A stretch of 64,000 nucleotides of DNA from Schlesneria paludicola DSM 18645 (GCF_000255655.1 NZ_JH636435.1:684209-748208), one strand, 5' to 3'. Counted from the stretch's first letter, positions 30,624-41,576 are shown. Made by a program: numbers and translations. Notes: generated by a model not told the origin, from the letters alone.

Positions 30624-30946
30624 AGTGAGACGAGCCGCGGAGACCAGGGAACACGCGCCATCGTTGTGCCTTTTCGATCGACACGATTCCGGATCGGGAA
30701 TCCATGTCGATCTCGAGGCCAGACCATGACGCGTGCATCCCTCCTCTGTCGGTGCGCCCGAAATTCGACGCCTCGTTCAATCAAAGTCCGTCATCGTCGT
30801 GAACTCTGATTGAAGATTGTCGCGAGGACGGCAATTGCCTCGTCCTATTGTGCATCGATAGCAAGCGAACTTCGCGTGTCCAAGCCGTCGTCTCCCGCAG
30901 AATGATTTCCTCCAGCGCGACGATCACGATAAGATCCGTCAAGGCA
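30624..30946. other. Intergenic region before glnD
   Basis: The glnD frame is open from about 30848, and in-frame ATGs lie at 30902, 30947 and 30971, so the last 100 bp may be coding. No terminator, RNA or promoter motif is clear in the remainder. Confidence 0.4.
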
Positions 30947-33718
30947 ATGTCTCTCACCCCCTGCAGCACAATGGAGGCCACTATTTCCGAAGTCCGTGCG
31001 CTGTCGACCTCCCCGGATTCGAGCCTCGGGTTGAAGGTGCGTACCGAACGAATCGCCGTTTTGCGGAAGCGCGTCGACGACCTTCGCCAGCAGACACGCA
31101 AGCGATTTCAGCAGGGGGCATCGGGACTTCAGACAGCCTCTCTGCTCTCGCAATTAATGGATGAGTTCGTCACGACGATCTTCGAAGAATCGCTCGCAGA
31201 AACACCCGCAGATGTCGCCGAGAAAATCCGCGGGGCATCGGCACTGCTCGCCATCGGCGGCACAGGTCGGGGGGACGTCTGTCCCTATTCCGATATCGAT
31301 CTTCTTTTCCTTCACTCGCCTGAAATTGCTCAGCTCTTCGGACCGATTGCGTCCCAGATTCAGCGCGACCTGTGGGACGCGGGCCTGAAACTGGGCAGCA
31401 GCGTTCGGACCGTCGCCGATTCAATTGCATGGGCCAAACAAGAGCCACAGTTCGCCACGTCACTCGTCGACATTCGCAGACTGAGCGGCAGTACTGCGTT
31501 GTTTGAACAGATCAAAGCAAAGTTCGTGCGGACCGTCATCAAAGCTCGATTTCGCCAGTTCTTGATTGATCTGGTTGCCGCTCGCGACAAAGAACGATCC
31601 GAGTTCGGGGCAACGACTCAGCAATTAGAACCGGACGTCAAACGATCGCTGGGCGGCTTGCGGGATCTTCACCTGATTCGCTGGATCGGGTTTGCCCTTT
31701 ATGGTGCGGGCGACATCGACTCACTGCGCTTGCAGGGGGTTATTCTGAAAGACGAATCGAGACGCCTGACGCACGCCTACGAGTTTTTGATTGGACTGCG
31801 AATCGACCTGCATTTTGCAGCGGGGAAAGAACAAGACACGTTGTCGCGCGAAGATCAGCTACGGATCGCACAACTGCGAAAGATTGCCCCCAGTCAGGGA
31901 CAGATCCCCGTTGAACGATTCATGCAAGAGTACTTTCAGCACAGTTCGGTTGTCGCGGATCTGACGGGACGCTTCATCGAACGCACACGTCAGAAGCCGT
32001 GGGGGACCAGGATCTTCGAGTTCTTGATCTCTTACCGGATCGACAACATCTATCGCGTCGGCCCCGAGTTCATCGATATCCCCAGTTCTCGAGCCCGGCG
32101 AACGGCACTGGAAACCCTCGAAGGCGTCCTCCACCTCTACTTGACGGCCGCTCGCTATCGGCGGAAAGTCGCACCGCGATTGTCCGAAGCGATCAAGCAA
32201 CAACAAATCAAACCTCCCGTGACACTTTCCAGCGAGGCCGCGAATTCCTTCATGGCGCTGCTCAGCACCCCGGGATCGCTCGGGAATGCGCTGCGAAGCC
32301 TGCACTCCAACGGGGCTCTCGAAGCAGTCCTGCCGTGCTTTCAACATATTCGCTGCCTGCTGCAGTTCAATCAGTACCACCATTACACGGTCGACGAACA
32401 CACCCTGCGAGCCGTCGAGGCCGCCGAGCAGTTCCAGTTCGATCCAGAGCCGGTTGGCCAGGCCTATCGCGAGATCCACCACAAACAGATCCTGCATCTG
32501 GCGATTCTGCTGCACGATGCAGGAAAGGGCTATGACGAAGATCATAGTGAAGTGGGTCGCCGCCTTGCGGCAGACGCGGCATCGCGACTTGGGCTTCCCG
32601 ATCACCAGCGAGATCTGCTGATGTTTCTCGTCCACCGGCATCTGCAAATGGCGGATCTTGCCTTGCGGCGCGACATCGGCGACCCTGCGGTCTTGCTGAA
32701 ATTCAGCCATGAAGTCGGCAGCCCCGAGACCCTGCGAATGCTGTTCGCACTCACCGCGGCCGACATCTCGGCGGTGGGGCCCGGTGTCTGGAATCAGTGG
32801 AAGGCCGAGCTGACAAACACACTGTACGAACACACCATGCTGTGGCTTAGCGGGAAAAGTCATCTCTTCGACGAGGCAACCCGGTTAAAGGCGATCAAGC
32901 AGCAGGTCGCCGGTTTGATCGAAGATCCGCGGACAGAACGTGACCCCGACCGAGCACATCACGAGCGCGGCAGCACACTCTTGCAACAGCTCGATCAGTT
33001 CCCCGCCCACTATCTGCTCGAGACGCCACCGTCGCGGATTGCAGACGATTTCCGCGTCATCCAATCCCGAAAGCCGGATGAGATCCATGTGGAAGCCGTT
33101 TATGACGCGGAAACCGAAACGGCCGAATATCGGATCATTACTCACGAACAACTCGCCCCCGGCTGCTTTCACAAGCTCTCGGGAGTCCTGAGCGCAAAAC
33201 GAATGGCAATCTTGTCCGCGGCGATTTTCACGACGCTGGATGGAGTGATTATCGACGTCTATCGCGTACGCGATGCCGATCATGCCGGCGAGATTCCAAC
33301 GTGGCGTGTCGATGAAGTTGCCATCGCAATCCGAAAAGTTCTGCGGGGCGAAACCAATGTCGAGACGTTGCTGAAATCGCGAGGGAGATTCTCGGTACAT
33401 GCAACCTCAGGTCCCGTTTCCGATCTGCCGATGCGGGTTGTCGTCGATAACGAATCGTCAGATCGCTACACGGTCATCGACGTCTTTGCACACGATCGGC
33501 CCGGACTTCTCTACGTTATCACGCGCACCCTGTACGAACAGAACCTCAGCGTCGCTCTAGCAAAAATCGCCACCCACTTCGATCAGGTGCTGGACGTCTT
33601 CTTCGTGACAGAGTCCGATGGCCGAAAGGTTCGCGATGGAGAACGACTAAAATCACTTCGCGACTTTTTGACGTTGCAACTGCAGGACTTCGAGAAGTCC
33701 GCGGCGACAGGACAATAA
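30947..33718 (+). CDS. glnD: [Protein-PII] uridylyltransferase / uridylyl-removing enzyme
   Basis: The protein has 923 residues from the ATG at 30947, an uncertain start with no clear ribosome site. It uridylylates P-II at low glutamine and removes UMP at high glutamine. The nucleotidyltransferase motif GGTGRGDVCPYSDIDLL is near residue 102. A central helical GlnD/GlnE-like region follows, then an HD domain (HTLRAVEAAEQF, ILLHDAGKGYDEDHSEVG) and two ACT domains (LSGVLSAKRMAILSAAIFTT; VIDVFAHDRPGLLYVITRTL). It sits directly behind its two P-II substrates. Confidence 0.95.
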   Translation: MSLTPCSTMEATISEVRALSTSPDSSLGLKVRTERIAVLRKRVDDLRQQTRKRFQQGASGLQTASLLSQLMDEFVTTIFEESLAETPADVAEKIRGASALLAIGGTGRGDVCPYSDIDLLFLHSPEIAQLFGPIASQIQRDLWDAGLKLGSSVRTVADSIAWAKQEPQFATSLVDIRRLSGSTALFEQIKAKFVRTVIKARFRQFLIDLVAARDKERSEFGATTQQLEPDVKRSLGGLRDLHLIRWIGFALYGAGDIDSLRLQGVILKDESRRLTHAYEFLIGLRIDLHFAAGKEQDTLSREDQLRIAQLRKIAPSQGQIPVERFMQEYFQHSSVVADLTGRFIERTRQKPWGTRIFEFLISYRIDNIYRVGPEFIDIPSSRARRTALETLEGVLHLYLTAARYRRKVAPRLSEAIKQQQIKPPVTLSSEAANSFMALLSTPGSLGNALRSLHSNGALEAVLPCFQHIRCLLQFNQYHHYTVDEHTLRAVEAAEQFQFDPEPVGQAYREIHHKQILHLAILLHDAGKGYDEDHSEVGRRLAADAASRLGLPDHQRDLLMFLVHRHLQMADLALRRDIGDPAVLLKFSHEVGSPETLRMLFALTAADISAVGPGVWNQWKAELTNTLYEHTMLWLSGKSHLFDEATRLKAIKQQVAGLIEDPRTERDPDRAHHERGSTLLQQLDQFPAHYLLETPPSRIADDFRVIQSRKPDEIHVEAVYDAETETAEYRIITHEQLAPGCFHKLSGVLSAKRMAILSAAIFTTLDGVIIDVYRVRDADHAGEIPTWRVDEVAIAIRKVLRGETNVETLLKSRGRFSVHATSGPVSDLPMRVVVDNESSDRYTVIDVFAHDRPGLLYVITRTLYEQNLSVALAKIATHFDQVLDVFFVTESDGRKVRDGERLKSLRDFLTLQLQDFEKSAATGQ

Positions 33719-33995
33719 ACCCGACGGGACAATGAACGAATCAACGCATTCGCCGCACTGCATTTCGCGATCTCGCATCATGAATTTCAACCACGAATCG
33801 ATCGCATCGCAACGTCGTTCATCATCGCAAAGGTGGAGTTCCCTTCGCGTGTCTCGCAAGTAGTGTTTCATTTAAACACAACAAAACAGGGACAAAATTG
33901 GATACTTCCGCAAGATCGTCGTTGCGAGCCAAGAAACCCGTCGCTATATTCGCACCATCACGAATCACATCTTTCCCATTGATACACGGAGGTTA

Positions 33996-34178
33996 ATGGT
34001 GCAATTCCAAGAATTGGAAGTCGCCGTCGGAGATGTGCTGCGGATTGGTGAGATGACCGTGACCGTGATCGACATCGAGAATGGCGAAGTCACATTCCGA
34101 ATCGATGATTCAGGCAATTTCGATCCCGCTCAGACGAGCGATCTCTTCGATAAGAATTCTGCACCGCTTCCACGGTAG
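33996..34178 (+). CDS. 60-residue protein with CsrA-like sequence pattern
   Basis: The ATG at 33996 follows a strong GGAGG. The protein is acidic and beta-rich: VGDVLRIGEMTVTVIDIENG, then EVTFRIDDSGNFD. The first part resembles the opening strands of CsrA (VGExIxIGDxITVTVxxIxG). The RNA-contact residues at the CsrA N-terminus (LTRK) and the GIxAP/VHR segment are absent, so RNA binding is not supported. Its length and ribosome site make it a believable gene. It is downstream of glnD and convergent with mutY. Confidence 0.7.
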   Translation: MVQFQELEVAVGDVLRIGEMTVTVIDIENGEVTFRIDDSGNFDPAQTSDLFDKNSAPLPR

Positions 34179-34296
34179 ATTCAATCGGTCCACTTCGTTG
34201 CAGCGGCTCTTTGTTGTAACGCTCTCAGAGGTTGTGACAGCTCTCAGAGTGAAGCCACGTACCACAACGGCGGGCTCAGCTTCGTGCCGCATCGGC

Positions 34297-35379
34297 TCAC
34301 GGCGTCAATCGCACCGCAAACTCACGTGCAGTCACTGACAACGGGAACTCGTGGAAGGATTCTGGAGCGACCCATTTCCATTCCTCGCGTGCCAAAAGAC
34401 GCCCCTTCACGCGATGGGCAACGAAGCATCGAAGAGTGATCCGGTATCGCGTCACTCCGTGCTTCAGCTCAACGATCTGAGGTCCGAGTTCAATCGACAG
34501 CCCTGTCTTTGTGCGTACCGTTTCCACCATGAAGTCAATGAGATTCGACGGATCTCCTGGATCAATCTCAAAGCGAACAAAGTCCCACAAGCCCGCCCAG
34601 CGCTCTTTTTCCGTCCGCCGCCTCAGCAGAAACTGTGGCCCTTGCTGAATGGCAATCGAGACTTCGGTGATGTCCGTGATCTTGGTTCGTGTCTTGGGGC
34701 GAGGAATTGACTCTTGACGGTTCTCGCGAAACGCAGCGCAATAACGCTGGACCGGGCAAGTATCACACTGCGGGTTTCGAGGAATGCAAACCGTCGCGCC
34801 GAGTTCCATCAACGCCTGATTCAATAACCCAGGATTTTTGCGAGGCAGAATTGCCTCGGCGAACTGCCAGAGGAGTTCACTTCCCTCGCGCGCTCGCGGA
34901 TCTCCCTCATACCCCAACAACCGACAATACAGGCGCAGGGTATTGGCCTCGACAATTGGTGCCCGCAAGTCGAACGCGAACGAGGCGATGGCCCCCGCCG
35001 TGTACCGGCCGATACCGGGCAACGATTGCAGTTCGGCAACGTCCGCGGGAAACCGGCCGGCATATTGCTCGACAATGACCTGAGCGGCCCGACGAAGATT
35101 TCGAGCCCTGCTGTAGTAGCCCAGACCTTCCCACAATCGAAGGACGTCTGCCTCTTCCGCTGCGGCCAGATCCTCGACCGAGGGGAATCGCGTCAAAAAC
35201 CGTTCGAAGTAGGGAATCACCGCCGCCACGGTCGTCTGCTGCAGCATGATTTCGCTGATCCAGATTCGATACGCATCGGCCGTTCGTCGCCAGGGAAGAT
35301 CACGTGCCCGCACAGAATACCAAGCCATGAGCTGGCGACGAAATAACGCATAATCTGCAGAATCCATTCGGCGATCCAT
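34297..35379 (-). CDS. mutY: A/G-specific adenine glycosylase
   Basis: The protein has 360 residues. It removes adenine mispaired with 8-oxoguanine. The N-terminal HhH-GPD domain has WISEIMLQQTTVAAVIPYF (catalytic Glu43) and LPGIGRYTAGAIASFAF. A [4Fe-4S] ligand set C-x6-C-x2-C-x5-C is at Cys198, 205, 208 and 214. The C-terminal NUDIX-like domain (ISIAIQQG region, LLRRRTEKERWAGLWDF) reads the 8-oxoG strand. The position of the family's second catalytic residue, Asp in LDGNV, reads VEANT (Glu144). The gene is divergent from dcd. Confidence 0.94.
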   Translation of the reverse strand: MDRRMDSADYALFRRQLMAWYSVRARDLPWRRTADAYRIWISEIMLQQTTVAAVIPYFERFLTRFPSVEDLAAAEEADVLRLWEGLGYYSRARNLRRAAQVIVEQYAGRFPADVAELQSLPGIGRYTAGAIASFAFDLRAPIVEANTLRLYCRLLGYEGDPRAREGSELLWQFAEAILPRKNPGLLNQALMELGATVCIPRNPQCDTCPVQRYCAAFRENRQESIPRPKTRTKITDITEVSIAIQQGPQFLLRRRTEKERWAGLWDFVRFEIDPGDPSNLIDFMVETVRTKTGLSIELGPQIVELKHGVTRYRITLRCFVAHRVKGRLLAREEWKWVAPESFHEFPLSVTAREFAVRLTP

Positions 35380-35543
35380 TGCGGACGATCTGATGATTCG
35401 ACTTCAATTCCGAGGTGGGCCCCAATCGTGGCAGCGGAAACCGATTCCGTCGCCCGCCACAGTTGAATCCGTCACCCTCGCTTCGTACCGTGTGCGGAAG
35501 ATCCTCGCAAGCGTCTATTTTCACTTTCACGCACTGCCGCTCT

Positions 35544-36116
35544 ATGATTTTAACCGGCGAAGAAATCAAAGCTCAGTTGGGAAAGAATATCGTCATCGAT
35601 CCATTCGATCCGGCGATGCTCAATCCCAATAGCTACAACCTGCACCTTCATGACGAATTGCTGGTCTATGAAGAGATCGTGCTGGACGTCAAACGGCCCA
35701 ATCGATTTCGGCGACATCTGATTCCGCCGGAAGGGTTCGTGATGCAACCGCGGCAGTTGTATCTCGGTCGTACTGTTGAAAGAACCGAGACCCACAATCT
35801 GGTCCCGATGCTGGAAGGACGCTCATCCATCGGTCGGCTTGGATTGTTCGTACATGTCACCGCAGGTGTGGGAGACGTGGGGTTCTGCGGGTACTGGACG
35901 TTGGAACTTTACGCCGTGCATCCGATCCGCATTTATGCGGGATTGCCCATCTGCCAGATCATCTACCAGACCCTGTTGGGTGAAATTTCGGAATACCGTA
36001 CCGGCAAGTATCAGAACAATCAGGACATTCAGCCCAGCCTGTTGTTCAAAGAATTGCAATCACCCTTGAAAGACCCGCAAATGCGACTCGCATTTGGGCA
36101 AGAGACCTCCGAGTAA
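35544..36116 (+). CDS. dcd: dCTP deaminase
   Basis: I use the ATG at 35544, which yields the canonical MILTGEEIKAQL start; longer in-frame extensions are non-homologous. The product is 190 residues, the usual length. It deaminates dCTP to dUTP for thymidylate synthesis. The signature is LEGRSSIGRLGLFVHVTAGV followed by GFCGYWTLEL, where the Glu of TLEL is catalytic. DPAMLNPNSYNLHL is the typical N-terminal block. I cannot tell whether it also has dUTPase activity. Confidence 0.94.
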   Translation: MILTGEEIKAQLGKNIVIDPFDPAMLNPNSYNLHLHDELLVYEEIVLDVKRPNRFRRHLIPPEGFVMQPRQLYLGRTVERTETHNLVPMLEGRSSIGRLGLFVHVTAGVGDVGFCGYWTLELYAVHPIRIYAGLPICQIIYQTLLGEISEYRTGKYQNNQDIQPSLLFKELQSPLKDPQMRLAFGQETSE

Positions 36117-36642
36117 TTCCCGCTGAAATGTGTGTCCGGGTCGCCGTACGAAGCGGTCTCACTTTGATGGCTCGGATCTAACGCTCACTCTGCATTTCAG
36201 CGGTCCGATCGCGTTTGGTGTGTCGAAAACGCGCGTCACACGACGCGTATTCGACGGAAATTGTCTCCCAATTCAGGGAACATTGCTTCCAATCTTGACT
36301 CGTATCTCGACTCGTCCGGTCATTGGCCTTTAGAATTGGCCGCAGCCTCGAAGTTTGAATACTCGACACTTCGGCCTTCGCCGTTTACGCTTCACTTCGA
36401 TGAGCGGCGGTGGGGTCGCATCCAGCTCACTTCATCCGACCTGCGAACTCGGACTTGAAGCGAAGTGTCGGGTGTTTAAGCAAATGATCGTGACGTCCAC
36501 AGTCGGAACGGAACGAATCCTACCCGCACCACGGCCAACGCCCGATGAATCCGTCATTGCAAGCGTTTACGATGATTCCCCGACTGACCCGCAGCCATCA
36601 GATTGACATTCCACCGATCCCCCTTGTGCAAGCGATTTCTCT
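36117..36642. other. metH leader / intergenic region
   Basis: No gene is supportable. A 10-bp inverted repeat, CGACACTTCG (36364-36373) and CGAAGTGTCG (36461-36470), brackets about 87 nt rich in small stems and could fold as one RNA element in the metH leader. I did not recognise cobalamin, SAM or SAH riboswitch consensus blocks. Confidence 0.4.
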
Positions 36643-39600
36643 ATGCCTATTCGCTCAGTCGCCGACTTCGAACAACTGCTCTCTGAACGAATCCTGGTGC
36701 TCGATGGCGCGATGGGGACGATGATTCAGCGGTATTCGCCAACGGAAGCCGACTATCGCGGCGAACGCTTTGCAAAGCATCCGATCGATTTGAAGAACGC
36801 GGGCGACGTCCTGGTCCTGACTCAGCCCCAGATGATTGGCGAGATCCACCGTCTGTACCTGGCCGCTGGCGCGGACATCATCGAAACCGACTCGTTCAAT
36901 GCGAATATCATCTCGCTGGAAGAATTCGGACTGGCGGAATACACCCGCGAAATCAACGTCGTCGCCGCCCGAGTCGCCCGTGCGGCGTGTGACGAGTTCA
37001 CCGCCTCAAACCCCAAGAAACCGCGGTTCGTTGCCGGCAGTATCGGGCCGACGAAGGTCTTGTTGTCGTTCAACGCCGACAAGCCTGGCTATCGACCAGT
37101 CACGTTCGACCAGATGGTGGCCTCCTATGCGGTTCAGATTCGTGGGCTGGTCGAAGGGGGCGTCGACCTGCTGCTGCCGGAAACTTCGTTCGACACGCTG
37201 AATATGAAAGCATGTCTGTTCGCGATCGAAGACGTTTTCGCCGAACTAGGGGTGCGGTTGCCGGTGATGGTCTCAGGGACGATCTTTAATGGCGGACGCA
37301 CGCTGACAGGTCAGTCGGTCGAGTCGTTCTGGACCTCCGTTTCACATGCCCCGATGCTGACCATTGGGCTCAACTGCGCACTCGGCCCCAAGCAGATGCG
37401 ACAGTACGTCGAAACACTGGCCAATCTGGCTCCGAAATACATTAGCTGCTACCCAAATGCGGGCATGCCCGATGGTTTTGGGGGGTTCGATTCGAATCCG
37501 GCGGAAGTTGCCGCGAACCTGCGCGAATTCGCTCAGAACGGTTGGGTCAATATCGTCGGCGGTTGCTGCGGGACCAACCCGGACTACATCAAAGCGATTG
37601 CGGAAGCCGTTGAAGGCGTCTCGCCACGGAAGTGCCCCGAGATCGCCGCCACGTCCTCGTATTGCGGAAAAGAGCGGATCGATCTTCGCCCGAGTTCGAA
37701 CTTCCTCATGATTGGGGAACGCACGAACGTCACGGGTTCGCGCAAGTTCGCCCGTCTGATCAAAGAAGGAAAGTTTGACGAAGCGCTCGCCGTCGCCCGC
37801 GAACAGGTCGAAGGCGGCGCGAATATGATCGACGTCAACATGGACGAAGGACTGCTCGACAGTCAGGTCGCCATGACCACGTTCGTGAATCTGATCTCGG
37901 ACGACCCGGACGTCAACAAAGTCCCGGTCATGGTCGATAGTTCCAAATTCAGTGTGATCGAGGCTGGCCTGAAGTGCCTGGACGGCAAAGGCGTCGTGAA
38001 TTCGATCAGTATGAAAGAAGGGGAAGCAACATTCCTGGCGCAGGCCCGCCGCATTCGCCGCTATGGTGCCGCGGTTGTCGTAATGGCCTTCGATGAACAG
38101 GGGCAAGCCGCGACTTGCGACGACAAAGTCCGCATCTGCAAACGCGCGTATGACCTGTTGACCAAGGAAGCCGGATTCCCGCCGACCGATATTATTTTCG
38201 ACGCCAATATCCTGACGGTTGGCACGGGGATGGAAGAACACTCGAACTACGCCGTCGAATTCATTGAAGCAATCCGCAGGATTAAGGTCGAATGCCCTGG
38301 TGCGAAGACTTCGGGCGGTGTCAGCAACGTTTCGTTCTCGTTCCGAGGGAATGACGTCGTCCGTGAAGCCATGAACGCGGCGTTCTTATTCCACGCCATT
38401 TCCGCGGGACTGGACATGGGGATCGTCAATGCGGGACAGCTCGAAGTCTATGAAGAAATTGACAAAGAGCTACTCGTTTACATCGAAGATGTGCTCCTCA
38501 ACAGACGTCCCGACGCCACGGAACGACTGATCGCGTTTTCGGAAAAATTCAAAGGCGGCGGGAAAGAAGTTGCCAAAGATGTCGTCGAAGAATGGCGAAA
38601 TGGTCCGGTCGAAGATCGCCTGAAGCATGCTCTGCTCAAAGGAATCACGGATCACATCGACGCAGATACCGAAGAAGCCCGTTTGATGTACGGCAAGCCG
38701 CTGGAAGTCATTCAAGGGCCGTTGATGGACGGCATGAATGTCGTCGGCGAACTTTTCGGGGCAGGGAAGATGTTCCTGCCGCAGGTCGTCAAGAGTGCCC
38801 GTGTGATGAAGAAAGCGGTGGCGTATCTCGAGCCGTTCATGGAAGCCGAACGCCTAAGAGCGCAGGCCGATTCCACGGCACAGGCCGTGGCACGTGACGA
38901 ATCGCGAGGACGCGGACGTGTCGTCCTTGCCACGGTGAAAGGCGATGTGCACGATATTGGCAAGAACATCGTTGGCGTCGTGCTGCGCTGCAACAGCTTT
39001 GATGTCGTCGATCTGGGTGTGATGGTCTCGTGCGACAAGATTCTCGAGGCGGCACGTGAATCCAAGGCAGACGTCATCGGTCTCAGCGGGCTCATCACGC
39101 CGTCACTCGATGAAATGGTCCATGTCGCCAAAGAAATGCAGCGACTGAACTTCAAGGTTCCGCTGCTAATCGGCGGAGCCACAACCTCGGCCAAGCACAC
39201 AGCCGTCAAGATTGCCCAGCACTATCAAGAGCCGGTCGTCCACGTCGTCGATGCGTCGCTGTCTGTTCCGGCCGTGGAAAACCTTCTGGACACAGAACGC
39301 CGCGCCGAGTTCATCCAAAAGAACAAGGCCGGTCAAGAGCGCGATCGTTCCAATTACGACGCCATGCAGGCAAATCGAAAACTGGTTCCGTACACCGAGG
39401 CGCTCGCACGGCGATTCCAGACGGATTGGAAGTCGGTACGAATCGACAAGCCGGCGTTCCTGGGTACGCGCGTCCTTGAAGATTTTCCACTCAGCGAACT
39501 GGTTCCGTATATCGATTGGTCCCCGTTCTTCATGACCTGGGAACTTCGTGGAAAATACCCCAAGATCTTCAAAGATCCTGTGGTCGGCGAGCAGGCCCAG

Positions 39601-40368
39601 AAGGTGTTCGACGACGCTCAAGAGTTGCTGACCCGTATCGTCAACGAGAAACTGCTCAAGGCAAATGCCATTTATGGGTTCTGGCGCGCTTCGACCGATG
39701 GCGACGACATCATCGTCCAGCACAATCCCGACGCGACGTCTGGTGCATCCGACTTGCGCTTCTCGATGCTGCGTCAGCAGTGGGAACGACCGGGCCAGGC
39801 CGATTTCCGTTCGCTCGCGGATTACATCGCGCCGACGTCATCAGGCCGTGAAGATCACATCGGTGCATTCGCCGTCACGACGGGAATCGGTTGCGACGAA
39901 CTTGCCAACAAGTTCCAAAACGAATTGCACGATGACTATCTTTCGATCATGACCAAAGCCCTGGCTGATCGACTGGCGGAAGCGTTTGCCGAGTACCTGC
40001 ACCATCGTGCCCGCAATGACTGGGGCTATGGTCAGGAAGAAGGACTTTCGACCAACGACCTGATCGAAGAAAAATATCGAGGGATTCGACCGGCCCATGG
40101 TTATCCCGCATGTCCAGATCACACCGAAAAGACGAAACTGTTTGAGCTGCTGGACGTCGAAAAGCAAATCGGTATCAAGCTGACAGAGAGTTTCGCGATG
40201 CACCCCGCAGCGAGTGTCAGTGGACTCTATTTCGCTCATCCGGAAGCCCGCTACTTCAGCGTCGATAAGATTACGAAGGATCAAGTTGAAGACTACGCTC
40301 GACGCAAGCAGATGCCGCTCGACGTCCTGGAACGGTGGCTATCACCGAATCTGGGGTACGATCATTGA
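36643..40368 (+). CDS. metH: Cobalamin-dependent methionine synthase
   Basis: The protein has 1241 residues, full length for MetH. It methylates homocysteine with methyl-tetrahydrofolate via methylcobalamin. The homocysteine domain opens with [15 protein letters not shown] and has zinc ligands Cys245 and Cys308-Cys309 (GGCCGT). The pterin domain begins near [14 protein letters not shown]. The B12 domain carries the DVHDIGKN motif with axial His770. The C-terminal AdoMet activation domain has [18 protein letters not shown]. There is no Shine-Dalgarno sequence at the ATG and no linked metF. Confidence 0.97.
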   Translation: MPIRSVADFEQLLSERILVLDGAMGTMIQRYSPTEADYRGERFAKHPIDLKNAGDVLVLTQPQMIGEIHRLYLAAGADIIETDSFNANIISLEEFGLAEYTREINVVAARVARAACDEFTASNPKKPRFVAGSIGPTKVLLSFNADKPGYRPVTFDQMVASYAVQIRGLVEGGVDLLLPETSFDTLNMKACLFAIEDVFAELGVRLPVMVSGTIFNGGRTLTGQSVESFWTSVSHAPMLTIGLNCALGPKQMRQYVETLANLAPKYISCYPNAGMPDGFGGFDSNPAEVAANLREFAQNGWVNIVGGCCGTNPDYIKAIAEAVEGVSPRKCPEIAATSSYCGKERIDLRPSSNFLMIGERTNVTGSRKFARLIKEGKFDEALAVAREQVEGGANMIDVNMDEGLLDSQVAMTTFVNLISDDPDVNKVPVMVDSSKFSVIEAGLKCLDGKGVVNSISMKEGEATFLAQARRIRRYGAAVVVMAFDEQGQAATCDDKVRICKRAYDLLTKEAGFPPTDIIFDANILTVGTGMEEHSNYAVEFIEAIRRIKVECPGAKTSGGVSNVSFSFRGNDVVREAMNAAFLFHAISAGLDMGIVNAGQLEVYEEIDKELLVYIEDVLLNRRPDATERLIAFSEKFKGGGKEVAKDVVEEWRNGPVEDRLKHALLKGITDHIDADTEEARLMYGKPLEVIQGPLMDGMNVVGELFGAGKMFLPQVVKSARVMKKAVAYLEPFMEAERLRAQADSTAQAVARDESRGRGRVVLATVKGDVHDIGKNIVGVVLRCNSFDVVDLGVMVSCDKILEAARESKADVIGLSGLITPSLDEMVHVAKEMQRLNFKVPLLIGGATTSAKHTAVKIAQHYQEPVVHVVDASLSVPAVENLLDTERRAEFIQKNKAGQERDRSNYDAMQANRKLVPYTEALARRFQTDWKSVRIDKPAFLGTRVLEDFPLSELVPYIDWSPFFMTWELRGKYPKIFKDPVVGEQAQKVFDDAQELLTRIVNEKLLKANAIYGFWRASTDGDDIIVQHNPDATSGASDLRFSMLRQQWERPGQADFRSLADYIAPTSSGREDHIGAFAVTTGIGCDELANKFQNELHDDYLSIMTKALADRLAEAFAEYLHHRARNDWGYGQEEGLSTNDLIEEKYRGIRPAHGYPACPDHTEKTKLFELLDVEKQIGIKLTESFAMHPAASVSGLYFAHPEARYFSVDKITKDQVEDYARRKQMPLDVLERWLSPNLGYDH

Positions 40369-40692
40369 GGCGTCAGAATCGATAGAGCGAGATTCTGAAG
40401 GCGATCACGATGCCCTCTGAACAATCCGCGTTGTGGATGAGGCGATTCAGTAAGCTGATTCCGCTTGGCTTGTTGATCGCCGTGCTCGCGATTTTGATAC
40501 CTGCAATCCTGCATTCGCGAGAGGCAGCGCGTCGATCACAGTCGAAAAACAATCTCAAACAGTTCTGTCTGGCGTTCCAAAACTACAACGATGTATTCAG
40601 TACGTTGCCGCCAGGAGGTACGTTCGACTCTAACGGCAACGCACACCACAGTTGGAGTACGTTTCTCGATCCATTTCTGTCATCGGATCCTT

Positions 40693-40726
40693 GGTACACC
40701 TTTGTCAATGGTACACCTTTGTCAAT
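40693..40726. repeat. Perfect 17-bp tandem duplication
   Basis: Two adjacent identical copies of GGTACACCTTTGTCAAT lie at 40693-40709 and 40710-40726. The duplication shifts the DUF1559 reading frame. Confidence 0.95.
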
Positions 40727-41012
40727 TTCAATTTGCCGTGGGATGACCCCGAGAATGTCAGCGTATTCCTCCTGGGAAGCTACGCCATTAAAAGCCTGCA
40801 GAACCCCAGCATTTCTGCACAATTCTCTCCGGATGGTTTTCGCCTGATTCATTACTCCGCGAATCAGTGGCTGATACACCGAAATAGCCACATTCGCCTC
40901 GCTGACATCACCACCGGCGCAAGCTCCACAATGTTACTTGGTGATTCCGCAGGGCAATACGTTCCAGCAGGGTATCCTTACAACTGGCGCGACGTCGCGC
41001 TCGGACTGCACC

Positions 41013-41042
41013 GCGAATCTCCAAACTGCGAATCTCCAAGCT
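41013..41042. repeat. 15-bp tandem duplication with one mismatch
   Basis: GCGAATCTCCAAACT (41013-41027) is followed by GCGAATCTCCAAGCT (41028-41042). It keeps the frame and repeats a short ES-P motif in the DUF1559 protein. Confidence 0.9.
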
Positions 41043-41576
41043 TCGGCTGCCCTGCCCGAAGCAGTACGATGATCGCGATGGCCGACGGGACCGTAAGAGA
41101 ACTCAACAATCGCACTGACAACACTGTGCTCCGTCACATGGCAGGTCCAGAGGAACTCCACCCAAACCCGGATTGCACGAGCAAGCCCGATAGTCCTTAT
41201 GCACTGAAGTCCGCTCGCTATTGGAAATTCGATTGGAGCAGCCGCGGGCACAAATCGCATAGCACGTTTCGAACATCGCCGGACGAGACAACGCTCTTAA
41301 TCTCGCTTGGAGACATCGAGCAATCAACCCCCGCGAGAGATCACTGGACATCCAGATTTCGAGATCCGCAATCCGTCGAAAAGCTGGAAGCAATCGAAAT
41401 CAGGGGGACGCTCAATTCAACCGAATTGAGGTCGATTTGGGAACTACCAACATTGAAACGACTGGACCTTTCCCGAGCCTATGTCACAGGTGACGTCGAA
41501 TCGATTTTGAAAGAAGCCCCGGCTGGATTGTCTATCGAGCAATAGGGAGACAACGAAGCAGGACGAATTTCGCAGT

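Larger units (their letters stand above)
40410..41545 (+). pseudogene. DUF1559 protein gene broken by a 17-bp tandem duplication
   Basis: The 5' frame (from the ATG at 40410) gives a pilin-like N-terminus: [20 protein letters not shown], then [23 protein letters not shown] and TLPPGGTF, typical DUF1559. It shifts frame at 40693-40726, where a 17-bp unit (GGTACACCTTTGTCAAT) is present twice. Deleting one copy joins it exactly to the downstream frame ([12 protein letters not shown] to 41545), restoring about 372 residues with the DUF1559-like ADGTVRELNNRT block and a leucine-rich tail. A second, in-frame 15-bp duplication is at 41013-41042. A sequencing error is unlikely to produce a perfect tandem copy but cannot be excluded. 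Confidence 0.85.

Noticed and set aside
31859-32863. 334-codon open frame on the minus strand
   Set aside because: It lies wholly antisense to glnD, whose HD and nucleotidyltransferase domains are certain.
36117-36642. Cobalamin or SAM riboswitch in front of metH
   Set aside because: I looked for the conserved B12-box and SAM-I core blocks and did not find them.
37342-38241. 299-codon open frame on the minus strand
   Set aside because: It is antisense to the homocysteine and pterin domains of metH.
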